A stretch of 64,000 nt of DNA from Acetomicrobium hydrogeniformans (lineage in GTDB: Bacteria > Synergistota > Synergistia > Synergistales > JAFGMB01), in contig JAENYO010000008.1 in NCBI GenBank assembly GCA_016841745.1, positions 62,001-126,000 of the forward strand, read 5' to 3'. The notes beneath the pieces are model-generated. The model saw nothing but the letters and a program-made list of their open reading frames with translations. It searched no databases and had not been told where the DNA came from. Below, piece after piece: positions 53,270 to 61,259 of the stretch (positions are counted from its first letter, which is position 1; every line of letters begins with the position of its first letter). The translations under genes and the position numbers were made by a program.

Positions 53270-53805
53270 AGGTGGACCTATCTCTTGATAGTATGGATGA
53301 CAGCGATTCCGAAAGCGGAGTGCCGTTATGGTCTATCTTGAAACTCGAAAATGTCATAGGTTCTTTTCTTGAAAGAAACTGGACAGAATCCGGAAACTAT
53401 AAAAATATTGAGATATCAGTTAACTTTCTGTCCGAGAATAAAATAAGAGATTACAACCGTTTATACCGCGAAATAGATGAACCTACAGATGTGCTTTCTT
53501 TCCCCATTTGGGAATCATCCAATGGTAAGTTTGAACCGCCAGGGGACTGGGAATCCCTTCTCTTGGGTGATATTCTTATCTGCCCTTCCGTGGTGTACTG
53601 CAATTCTTCCGAGTCCGGTCTGGATTATCACTCAGAAATGGCACTTATGCTTGCTCATGGAATTCTGCATCTTCTTGGAATGGATCATGATATTCCGGAG
53701 AGGCAGAACCTTATGTGGGCTCTTCAAGGTCCTCTTGCACAAGACATAGCTTCATGTATGGAGACTCGGGAAGATCCTCCTTCAGGAGGATCTTCAAATG
53801 GATAG
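53266..53805 (+). CDS. ybeY: Endoribonuclease YbeY
   Basis: YbeY is a zinc endoribonuclease needed for 16S rRNA 3'-end maturation and ribosome quality control. The defining motif HGILHLLGMDHD (HGxxHLxGxDH) is present, preceded by TDVLSFP and LGDILIC. It is 179 residues long. The last 12 codons form the hairpin and ribosome site of the next gene. Confidence 0.96.
   Translation: MKVDLSLDSMDDSDSESGVPLWSILKLENVIGSFLERNWTESGNYKNIEISVNFLSENKIRDYNRLYREIDEPTDVLSFPIWESSNGKFEPPGDWESLLLGDILICPSVVYCNSSESGLDYHSEMALMLAHGILHLLGMDHDIPERQNLMWALQGPLAQDIASCMETREDPPSGGSSNG
53770..53795 (+). promoter_or_regulatory. Perfect hairpin hiding the ribosome site of the CorC-like gene
   Basis: GAAGATCCTCC (53770-53780) pairs perfectly with GGAGGATCTTC (53785-53795) around the loop TTCA. 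The right arm holds the ribosome site GGAGGA, seven bases before the ATG at 53798. Folded, it would block starts; a ribosome finishing ybeY would open it. This gives strong translational coupling. Confidence 0.7.
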
Positions 53806-55087
53806 TTCTCTTGTCATAACCCTGTTTATTCTTTTTACTCTACTTTGTTTTTCGGCTTTGTTCAGCAGTTCAGAAACAGCCATTACTGCCATGAGCAGAG
53901 GGAGACTGATGGCATTGAAGGAGAAGCATCCTTCCTTTGCAAGAATACTGGATTGGCTCATGCAAGATGTGCAGAGAGCACTCACAGTTACTCTTGTAGC
54001 CAATAACCTTGTTAACATAGCAGCCAGTGCAGTTGCAACATCCGTTGCACTCATTATTTTTGGAGATAAGGGACTTTTCATTGCGGTACTGGTAATGACC
54101 TTCATGATAGTTATATTCGGGGAAATCCTTCCTAAAAGTCTTGCCATTGTGAGATCGGAATCGCTTTTAATACTTACGTTACCATTTCTCAGGACGATAA
54201 GCTTTATCTTTTCGCCCCTGCTTTTTATCCTTACAGGACTCGTGAGGTTCCTGGGTTCTCTCCTACATGTGGATCTGAGTAGTCCCCATACCTTCGTTAC
54301 CCGTGAAGAGATCGAGCAGATGGTCAACATAGGCGAGGCCTCGGGCGTATTTGAAGAAGTTGAAAGAAGAATGATCCATGGTATTATCTCCTTCAAGGAG
54401 AGCAGAGTCTATGAGATCATGGTGCCAAGAACTGATATGGATGCTGTAGCGAGTGATGTCCCAATAAGTGATGCTGTTGAAGTATTCCAGGAACATGGGC
54501 ATTCACGGGTACCCATATACGATGGTTCTCTGGACAATATTGTAGGTATTCTTTATGTGAAGGATACCATACCTTATCTATCTACCGGTCAGGCAAATGA
54601 ACCGGTGCTTAAACTTAAACGGGAACCGCTTTTTGTACCAGAAACAATGAAGATTGTCGATCTTTTCAATACAATGAAGGGAAAACATATCCACATGGCT
54701 ATAATTGTGGATGAATATGGAGGAACTGCAGGTATTGTCACTCTTGAAGATCTTCTTGAAGAAATTGTAGGTGAGATCCAGGATGAGTTTGACAAAGAAA
54801 ATCCCCCTGTAAAGAAGGAGAACAAGGATTCTTTCCTTGTTGAAGGTCAGGTCAGCCTGGAAGACCTCAGTGATATTCTGCACTATCCTTTCGTGTCTGA
54901 AGAGGCTGAAAGTGTCGGAGGACTTACACTTTCCCTTGCTGGAGAGTTTCCTGATGAGGGATTCAAGGCTGTTTATGGTCAATGGACTATTGAAGTTCTG
55001 GAATTGGAAGATCACCGGATCAAGATGTTAAGACTGCAGAGAAATATATCCAGGAAACCTGAACAAGATGAAGATCCGTCCCTTTGA
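53798..55087 (+). CDS. HlyC/CorC-family membrane protein with CBS domains
   Basis: This protein of about 429 residues has an N-terminal DUF21/CNNM membrane domain of three to four helices (SSSETAITAMSRGRL is typical). A pair of CBS domains follows (VPRTDMDAV, HSRVPIYDG, VDEYGGTAGIVTLEDLLEEI) and a C-terminal CorC_HlyC domain comes last. Relatives are linked to magnesium and cobalt efflux or resistance. The older hemolysin name is misleading. Its translation appears coupled to ybeY through the hairpin at its start. Confidence 0.92.
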   Translation: MDSSLVITLFILFTLLCFSALFSSSETAITAMSRGRLMALKEKHPSFARILDWLMQDVQRALTVTLVANNLVNIAASAVATSVALIIFGDKGLFIAVLVMTFMIVIFGEILPKSLAIVRSESLLILTLPFLRTISFIFSPLLFILTGLVRFLGSLLHVDLSSPHTFVTREEIEQMVNIGEASGVFEEVERRMIHGIISFKESRVYEIMVPRTDMDAVASDVPISDAVEVFQEHGHSRVPIYDGSLDNIVGILYVKDTIPYLSTGQANEPVLKLKREPLFVPETMKIVDLFNTMKGKHIHMAIIVDEYGGTAGIVTLEDLLEEIVGEIQDEFDKENPPVKKENKDSFLVEGQVSLEDLSDILHYPFVSEEAESVGGLTLSLAGEFPDEGFKAVYGQWTIEVLELEDHRIKMLRLQRNISRKPEQDEDPSL

Positions 55088-55108
55088 TGAAATAGCCTAT
55101 GGAAGAAG

Positions 55109-55528
55109 GTGTCCATCCTGATTGAAAGATCATTTGATAAAAGTATCTTCCAAAACCTGCTCCTAAGGGCCAGGGAGGTTCAGCAGCAGGCCTATGCCCC
55201 TTATTCAGCGTTTCCTGTTGGAGCTGCGATCATTGCTGATAATAACGAGATCTTTGCTGGCTCTAATGTGGAGAATAGCAGTTATGGTCTCACCATCTGT
55301 GCAGAAAGAAATGCTCTGACTTCAATGATAGCCTCAGATAGAAAAAATATTCCCCTTGCCATAGCCATAGTCGGTCGTCCCGGAGAACCGTGTTATCCCT
55401 GTGGTGCATGTATCCAGGTTCTCTGTGAATTCAACCCCTCCATGCTTGTGGTATTGGAAAAGGGCGAAACTTTAGAGATCAGAACCCTTGAAGAATATTT
55501 ACCCTTCAGATTTAAACTTGATAGGTGA
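55109..55528 (+). CDS. cdd: Cytidine deaminase
   Basis: Cdd deaminates (deoxy)cytidine to (deoxy)uridine in pyrimidine salvage. The zinc and catalytic motifs CAERNAL (Cys, then the proton-shuttling Glu) and PCYPCGACIQVL are complete, and YAPYSAFPVGAA is typical. The 139-residue length fits the tetrameric class. The GTG at 55109 overlaps its own purine-rich ribosome site, so the true start may be a few codons later. It shares bases with the era start (GTGA). Confidence 0.94.
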   Translation: MSILIERSFDKSIFQNLLLRAREVQQQAYAPYSAFPVGAAIIADNNEIFAGSNVENSSYGLTICAERNALTSMIASDRKNIPLAIAIVGRPGEPCYPCGACIQVLCEFNPSMLVVLEKGETLEIRTLEEYLPFRFKLDR

Positions 55529-56463
55529 AAGGGATCTGTGCCCAGATGTTAAACCAGTTTAAAAGTGGGATAGTAACCCTCATTGGCAGGCCAAATGCAG
55601 GCAAATCGACACTGATTAATGCTCTAATGCAAACAAAAGTCACCATTGTTTCCGACAAGCCACAGACTACCCGTAACCGGATATCCTGTGTTTACAATGG
55701 CCCTGATCTCCAGATAGTCTTTACAGATACCCCGGGTATACACATTCCCCAGCATAAACTCGGGGAGGCTCTTGTTGATACTGCAACCAGTTCCATGATG
55801 CATGCAGATCTTGTCTGTTATCTTGTAGAAGCAACAGATACACGTATTCATGAGGAAGATAAAATAATATTACAGACTCTGAAAAGAGTTAGGGCTCCCG
55901 TCCTTCTAGTGATAACTAAAACTGACAAGATCAGGAATTCACAGGCTATCATCAGGGAAGTCTCGCAGCTTTATTCCCAGGAACTTTCCTATATCGGTAT
56001 TATCGCCCTTTCATCCAGGGAGAGAAAGAACCTTGACGAATTTATATCTTTAGTGTCATCCCTCCTTCCCTATGGATATCCATTGTATCCTGATGACATA
56101 CTTATCGATAAATCGGAACGATTTCTTGCATCCGAGCTGATCAGGGAAAAAATCCTTGCCCTGACCCATAGAGAAGTTCCTCACAGTATCCTGGTGATGA
56201 TAGAGGATTACAAAAGCCCGGATGAATATCCGGAAAGGAAGGATTTATACATAAGGGCTGATATCTACGTTGAACGACCTGGACAGAAGGCTATAGTGAT
56301 TGGAGAAGGCGGTCGACGGCTCAAGGAAATAGGCAGACGCTCAAGGATTGAGATCGAGAAACTGACAGGCTATAAGGTTTATCTAGATCTGTGGATAAAG
56401 ATCAGACCCAAATGGAGATATTCAGTGCAGGACCTTCGCCGTATGGGATTCGGAAAGGATTAG
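55525..56463 (+). CDS. era: GTPase Era
   Basis: Era is an essential GTPase that binds the 3' end of 16S rRNA during 30S assembly. G motifs are visible: GRPNAGKST, TTRNR, DTPGIH, TKTD (in VITKTDKI) and a C-terminal KH domain with GEGGRRLKEIG. It is 305-312 residues, depending on whether it starts at GTG 55525 (overlapping the cdd stop) or ATG 55546; the latter matches the usual N terminus better. It lies between cdd and recO, the classical order. Confidence 0.95.
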   Translation: MKGICAQMLNQFKSGIVTLIGRPNAGKSTLINALMQTKVTIVSDKPQTTRNRISCVYNGPDLQIVFTDTPGIHIPQHKLGEALVDTATSSMMHADLVCYLVEATDTRIHEEDKIILQTLKRVRAPVLLVITKTDKIRNSQAIIREVSQLYSQELSYIGIIALSSRERKNLDEFISLVSSLLPYGYPLYPDDILIDKSERFLASELIREKILALTHREVPHSILVMIEDYKSPDEYPERKDLYIRADIYVERPGQKAIVIGEGGRRLKEIGRRSRIEIEKLTGYKVYLDLWIKIRPKWRYSVQDLRRMGFGKD

Positions 56464-56467
56464 ATAG

Positions 56468-57184
56468 ATGGATTCTTTCAGACAGGGTCTTTATACCTCG
56501 TCGGGAGTTGTGCTCAGAAGAAATATCCAGCCGGAGGGAAATATTAACATCTATGTATTTCTCAAAGAGATAGGCCCGGTATGGCTTAATGCACCGGGAT
56601 CAGCGAAGGGTAAGGTCCGTTTTGGAGGAGCAACTGAGCCCCTTACCTGGGGAATATTTCAGATATATAAGGGTACAAGGCGGTTTTATCTTAAATCGGT
56701 TGAAGTGAAAGATGACATATGGTTACTTAAAAAAAACCATGAGGCAGTGAAAATAAGCCTCCAATGGCTGAAGTTCCTTTCCAGAAATTTGCTAGAAGCC
56801 CATCCTGATGATAAACTTCTTGGCATTCTTTACTGGTCATTTATTCTGCTTGTTAAGGACCTTGATCCTGAAATGGTAAACTGGAGGTTTTTCTGGAAAT
56901 GGCTTAACCTCTGGGGAATTGCGCCTGATCTGACAACGTGCCCTGGTTGTGGGAATCTTCTTTCCAGGGGGGTCTGGTCTTCAGAGGCAATTTATTGTTC
57001 TTCCTGTCTATCTGGAACACCCGAAAATGAAGTTACTGAAAACATCCTGAAGGTTCTTGGCATGGCAGCCAGATTTTCCCATGAATCCATCCTGGAAGAA
57101 CATTCCTGGTTTATCAACGTCAGGCCTGAAATCTGGAGGCTTAATTCCAGAAGACTTGTAGAGGCTCTTGAAAGAATGAAATAA
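56468..57184 (+). CDS. recO: DNA repair protein RecO
   Basis: RecO helps load RecA at gaps and anneals single strands. The 238-residue protein has an N-terminal OB fold (SSGVVLRRNIQPEGNINIYVF), a helical C-terminal half and a zinc motif CPGC with CSSC (near 158 and 178). The sequence is divergent, so the call leans on the zinc site, length and position between era and glyQ. Confidence 0.87.
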   Translation: MDSFRQGLYTSSGVVLRRNIQPEGNINIYVFLKEIGPVWLNAPGSAKGKVRFGGATEPLTWGIFQIYKGTRRFYLKSVEVKDDIWLLKKNHEAVKISLQWLKFLSRNLLEAHPDDKLLGILYWSFILLVKDLDPEMVNWRFFWKWLNLWGIAPDLTTCPGCGNLLSRGVWSSEAIYCSSCLSGTPENEVTENILKVLGMAARFSHESILEEHSWFINVRPEIWRLNSRRLVEALERMK

Positions 57185-57249
57185 GATCGGTAAATCCTAT
57201 ACAAAGATTTAACAGTATTATGTAATTACAATGATTGGAGGGAAACTGG

Positions 57250-58134
57250 TTGAACCTGCAGGAAATTATTTTTAGATTGGAACGTTTCTGGGCTGACCAG
57301 GATTGCTTGATCCAGCAGCCTTATGATATTGAAGTAGGAGCGGGGACCATGAATCCCGCTACTACCCTCAGGGTCCTTGGCCCTGAGCCGTGGAGAGTTG
57401 CCTACGTTGAACCCTCAAGGCGTCCAACTGATGGACGCTATGGCGAGAACCCCAACAGACTCCAGCATTACTACCAGTACCAGGTTATCATGCAACCCGC
57501 GCCTGATGACATACAGGACCTTTATATTGCAAGTCTTGTAGCCCTTGGCATAGATCCTTCTGAACACGACATACGATTTGTTGAAGATGATTGGGAATCA
57601 CCGACAGTGGGTGCATGGGGTCTTGGTTGGGAGGTCTGGCTTGATGGAATGGAAATTACACAATTCACGTATTTTCAGCAGGTCGGTGGAGTGGATATGC
57701 AACTCGTACCTGCTGAGCTGACTTATGGGATTGAACGTATTGCAATGTATGTCCAGAAAGTGGAGAACGTCTATGATCTTGCCTGGAATGACAAACTCAA
57801 CTATGGAGATGTCCATCACCAGGGCGAGATTGAGCACTCCATCTATAATTTTGACGAATCTGACCCAGCCATGCTTTTCAAGCTTTTCTCCATGTATGAG
57901 GCAGAGGCTGGCAGACTTCTGGAAAAGGGACTTGTCCTTCCGGGTTATGATTTTGTCCTGAAATGTTCCCATGCCTTTAATCTTCTCGATGCACGTAATG
58001 CCATCAGTGTCACAGAGAGAACAGGATACATTTCAAGGATCAGAGCTCTTGCCGGGAAATCAGCTCAGGCTTATATAAAGCAGCGTAAAACAATGAATTA
58101 TCCTCTTACAAATAAACTTGGATCAAACAAGTGA
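57250..58134 (+). CDS. glyQ: Glycyl-tRNA synthetase alpha subunit
   Basis: GlyQ is the catalytic chain of the bacterial alpha2-beta2 glycyl-tRNA synthetase. Motifs include [40 protein letters not shown] and [20 protein letters not shown]. It is 294 residues long. The TTG at 57250 lies eight bases from GGAGG. No T-box leader is visible in the 65-base gap after recO. glyS follows after 16 bases. Confidence 0.97.
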   Translation: MNLQEIIFRLERFWADQDCLIQQPYDIEVGAGTMNPATTLRVLGPEPWRVAYVEPSRRPTDGRYGENPNRLQHYYQYQVIMQPAPDDIQDLYIASLVALGIDPSEHDIRFVEDDWESPTVGAWGLGWEVWLDGMEITQFTYFQQVGGVDMQLVPAELTYGIERIAMYVQKVENVYDLAWNDKLNYGDVHHQGEIEHSIYNFDESDPAMLFKLFSMYEAEAGRLLEKGLVLPGYDFVLKCSHAFNLLDARNAISVTERTGYISRIRALAGKSAQAYIKQRKTMNYPLTNKLGSNK

Positions 58135-58150
58135 GACGGGGGTGGAATGA

Positions 58151-60214
58151 ATGACCAAAGGTAATCTTGTGTTGGAGATCGGGACTGAAGAGATTCCCTC
58201 CCGTTTTATGCCCGATGTACTGGCGGACCTCAAAAGCCATACCCGTAAGCTACTCCATGACCAGCGCATAGCCTATGATGATATAGTTTCTTATGGTACT
58301 CCAAGGCGTATTGTCCTTGTGATCAAGGCATTGTCCGAAAATCAGGAAGATGTAATCAATGAATACAAAGGACCTAAATGGGAGCAGGCCTTTGATTTGA
58401 ACGGCAATCCTACTAAAGCTGCCCTTGGTTTCGCCAGGAGTAAAAATGTGGATTTTGAATCCCTCCAGACAAGAAAAGTCGCTGGAATTGAGTATGCCTA
58501 TGCAGTTGTGTCTGAAACTGGCTGCAGGACTGAGGACCTCCTTCCCGGGATAATGAAGGAGATTATAGGGAAGCTTGTTTTTCCAAAGAACATGTATTGG
58601 AATAACCCTGCCATCCGTTTTGCCCGGCCCATAAGATGGATCCTTTGTCTTCTTGAAGATAAAGTAGTGCCCTTCAGGTTCGCAGATATTGAATCCGGGA
58701 GAATAACTCGGGGTCACAGATTCATGGGATCAAGATCCATTGAAGTGTCCAGGTTCGATGAATATATGGGTAAGCTTTATGACAATTATGTTATCGTTGA
58801 CCAGGAGAAGAGGAAGGAAAAGATGCTTTGTGGTATTTCCACCATTGAAAAAGAACTTGGAGGGAAAGCAGATGTATCTCCACGACTCGTTGAGGAAAAC
58901 CTTTTTCTTGTAGAATACCCGGTACCCTTCTTTGGTTCTTTCGATAAGTCTTACCTGCAGATGCCCGAAGAGGTCCTGACAACAACTATGATCCATCACC
59001 AGAAGTATTTCCCAGTCAGGGACAGCAATGGCAGACTTCTTCCCTACTTTGTCGGTGTCAGCAACAACAGGGCTACGAATATGCAGATAGTAAGGGAAGG
59101 TAATGAAAGAGTTCTCAAGGCAAGGCTATCTGATGCTTCATTCTTCTGGGATGAAGACCGAAAGAAACCCCTCTCGTCAAAGGTTGACCAACTCAGGAAT
59201 GTTGTCTATCAGGAAAAGATTGGCACACTCTATGATAAAGTAATGTTCACCAGAGTCATCGCATCAAGGCTCTGTGAACATCTGGGTTATGATGAACTTT
59301 CCCAGACCGTCGACAGGGCTGCCATTCTTGCTAAAACTGATCTGCTTACAAACATGGTCTTTGAATTTCCTGAGCTTCAGGGGATTATGGCCAGAGAATA
59401 TGCGAGACAACAGAATGAACCGGAAGAAGTAGCACTTGCACTTTATGAGCAGTATCTTCCAAAATCTGCCGGAGATGTTCTCCCCAGCAAGGTGCCTGGT
59501 GCGATTCTAGGTCTTTCCGAAAGAATATATAATATGGTGAGTTGCTTCAAGGCTGATCTCCAGGGATCGGGGTCCCAGGATCCTTATGGCCTCAGGCGGG
59601 CCGCTCGATGTATAAATGAAATATTATGGGGAATGAACCTTGATCTGGATATTGACCTTGCTATGCGGTCGGCCTGCAGAGAATTACAAGCATCTGACTC
59701 CGTGCTCGATGGTATCCTTGCCTTTTTAAGACAGCGACTTCTCATGCAGTTGAAGGAGAAAGACTTTACGCATGAAATGGTCAGTCTGGCAATATCACTT
59801 ATCGGGAACAGACCTCTCCAGGTATACAGACTTCTTGAGACCTTTGCAGTTGTTCAGAATGAATCATGGTTTACAGACCTTGTTACTGCGGCTGTGAGAG
59901 TGAGAAACATCCTCTCCAAGGGTACAGATCAACACTCCGAAATAGATGCGGAACTCCTGAGGGAAGACCAGGAAAAGATTCTCTATAAAAGAATTATGGA
60001 ACTTACTCCTCTGGTACAGGAGTCTGTTTCATGTTCAGACTGGAAAGGACTCACATCACTTCTTTCCAGACTTTCTCCCTCGATCAAGGCTTTTTTTGAC
60101 AACGTTCTTGTAATGGACGAAGATGAGACAATACGAAATAACAGGCTTGCCCTTCTCAGGAAATGCAATGATCTATTCAAGGAAGCCGGTGATCTCGGAA
60201 CCCTTAAGGCCTAA
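58151..60214 (+). CDS. glyS: Glycyl-tRNA synthetase beta subunit
   Basis: The beta chain binds tRNA-Gly. The 687-residue protein starts LVLEIGTEEIPSRFMPDVL and contains the HD-like and anticodon-binding C-terminal regions (ASFFWDEDRKKPL, QDPYGLRRAARCINEI). Its length is standard. A palindromic terminator follows, ending the long operon that begins near phoH. Confidence 0.97.
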   Translation: MTKGNLVLEIGTEEIPSRFMPDVLADLKSHTRKLLHDQRIAYDDIVSYGTPRRIVLVIKALSENQEDVINEYKGPKWEQAFDLNGNPTKAALGFARSKNVDFESLQTRKVAGIEYAYAVVSETGCRTEDLLPGIMKEIIGKLVFPKNMYWNNPAIRFARPIRWILCLLEDKVVPFRFADIESGRITRGHRFMGSRSIEVSRFDEYMGKLYDNYVIVDQEKRKEKMLCGISTIEKELGGKADVSPRLVEENLFLVEYPVPFFGSFDKSYLQMPEEVLTTTMIHHQKYFPVRDSNGRLLPYFVGVSNNRATNMQIVREGNERVLKARLSDASFFWDEDRKKPLSSKVDQLRNVVYQEKIGTLYDKVMFTRVIASRLCEHLGYDELSQTVDRAAILAKTDLLTNMVFEFPELQGIMAREYARQQNEPEEVALALYEQYLPKSAGDVLPSKVPGAILGLSERIYNMVSCFKADLQGSGSQDPYGLRRAARCINEILWGMNLDLDIDLAMRSACRELQASDSVLDGILAFLRQRLLMQLKEKDFTHEMVSLAISLIGNRPLQVYRLLETFAVVQNESWFTDLVTAAVRVRNILSKGTDQHSEIDAELLREDQEKILYKRIMELTPLVQESVSCSDWKGLTSLLSRLSPSIKAFFDNVLVMDEDETIRNNRLALLRKCNDLFKEAGDLGTLKA

Positions 60215-60240
60215 AGCACAATTCTCAAGAGTTCAACTCA

Positions 60241-60270
60241 GGGGCTCCCGATCGGGAGCCCCTTTATTTT
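60241..60270 (+). terminator. Terminator of glyS
   Basis: A 22-base perfect palindrome (60241-60262, GGGGCTCCC arms) folds to a GC-rich hairpin and is followed by TTTATTTTT. Confidence 0.92.
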
Positions 60271-60321
60271 TATTTTATGGTGGATATTCCGGTTCAAAAG
60301 AAACAATGTGCTAAAAAATAC

Positions 60322-60350
60322 ATGAAAAGTACATTTTACCATGTTATGAT
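60322..60350 (+). promoter_or_regulatory. Possible promoter of ppsR
   Basis: ATGAAA (60322-60327) and TATGAT (60345-60350) are separated by 17 bases, about 55 bases upstream of ppsR. The -35 match is weak. Confidence 0.4.
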
Positions 60351-60406
60351 ATTAATTATTAACCTGTGAGGGGTTTCCCAATCAATGGAAAGGTCGGATA
60401 TCTTCC

Positions 60407-61225
60407 ATGAAATATAGCGAAAGCAATCCTCTGGAAGTCTTCGTAGTGTCAGACTTCACTGGCGAAACAATCGAAAGTGTTACCAAAGCAGCAATAAGGC
60501 AGTTTACAAATGCTCCTGTAAAGATAACGAGGTACAGATACATCAACAACGAAAGCAGAGGCAGGACTGTTCTTGAAGAAGCTAAAAACCTGAATGCAAT
60601 TATAACCTGTACCCTCGTAGACCATGATGTACGCACCTGGTTTATAAACAAGGGAAGTGTAATGGGTATTACCATAATAGATGTTCTTGGACCCATACTG
60701 GATATGTTTTCTGAAAAACTGGAAATGGTCCCTCTTGAAAAGCCGGGTCTTGCACATCAGATGGATGAAGCCTATTTCAAGAGAGTCAAGGCTGTTGAAT
60801 TCTCAATTGCATGTGATGATGGAAGTAACACGCACCTCCTTCCGGAAGCAGAGATCGTAGTGCTTGGGGTATCGAGAACATGCAAGACCCCTCTTTCGAT
60901 GTACCTTGCTCACAAGGGCATAATGACAGCAAACATACCTATTGTCCCGGAACTTGAACCCCCAAGAGAACTTTTTTCAATAGATCATGAGAAGGTGGTA
61001 GGTCTTACCATAAAGCCACAGAAACTGCAGCAGGTTCGAAAAGAACGTCTTCAGATGATAGGCCTTGATCCCGAGACTTCATCATATGCAAGGATAGAAC
61101 ATGTGGAAACAGAAATTCAGTATGCAAGGGATCTGATGAGACAGATCGGATGCAGGGTTTTTGATGTAACTGATAAAGCCATAGAAGAGACTGCACAGGA
61201 GGTTATCTCCTATCTGAAGCTCTAA
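60407..61225 (+). CDS. ppsR: Pyruvate phosphate dikinase / PEP synthase regulatory protein (DUF299)
   Basis: This bifunctional ADP-dependent kinase and phosphorylase switches PPDK or PEP synthase off and on by threonine phosphorylation. The 272-residue protein starts VFVVSDFTGETIESVT and has the P-loop-like GVSRTCKTPLSMYLAHKG, with Cys where many homologues have Ser, and PELEPPRELF. It lies 34 bases before ppdK, its probable target. The ppsA-like gene next in line is a second possible target. Confidence 0.95.
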   Translation: MKYSESNPLEVFVVSDFTGETIESVTKAAIRQFTNAPVKITRYRYINNESRGRTVLEEAKNLNAIITCTLVDHDVRTWFINKGSVMGITIIDVLGPILDMFSEKLEMVPLEKPGLAHQMDEAYFKRVKAVEFSIACDDGSNTHLLPEAEIVVLGVSRTCKTPLSMYLAHKGIMTANIPIVPELEPPRELFSIDHEKVVGLTIKPQKLQQVRKERLQMIGLDPETSSYARIEHVETEIQYARDLMRQIGCRVFDVTDKAIEETAQEVISYLKL

Positions 61226-61259
61226 TCCGGTTCCATGTAACTTGAAGGAGGGATACCCG

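Noticed and set aside
57185-57249. T-box leader for glyQ
   Set aside because: The gap is only 65 bases and contains no T-box core or specifier structure.
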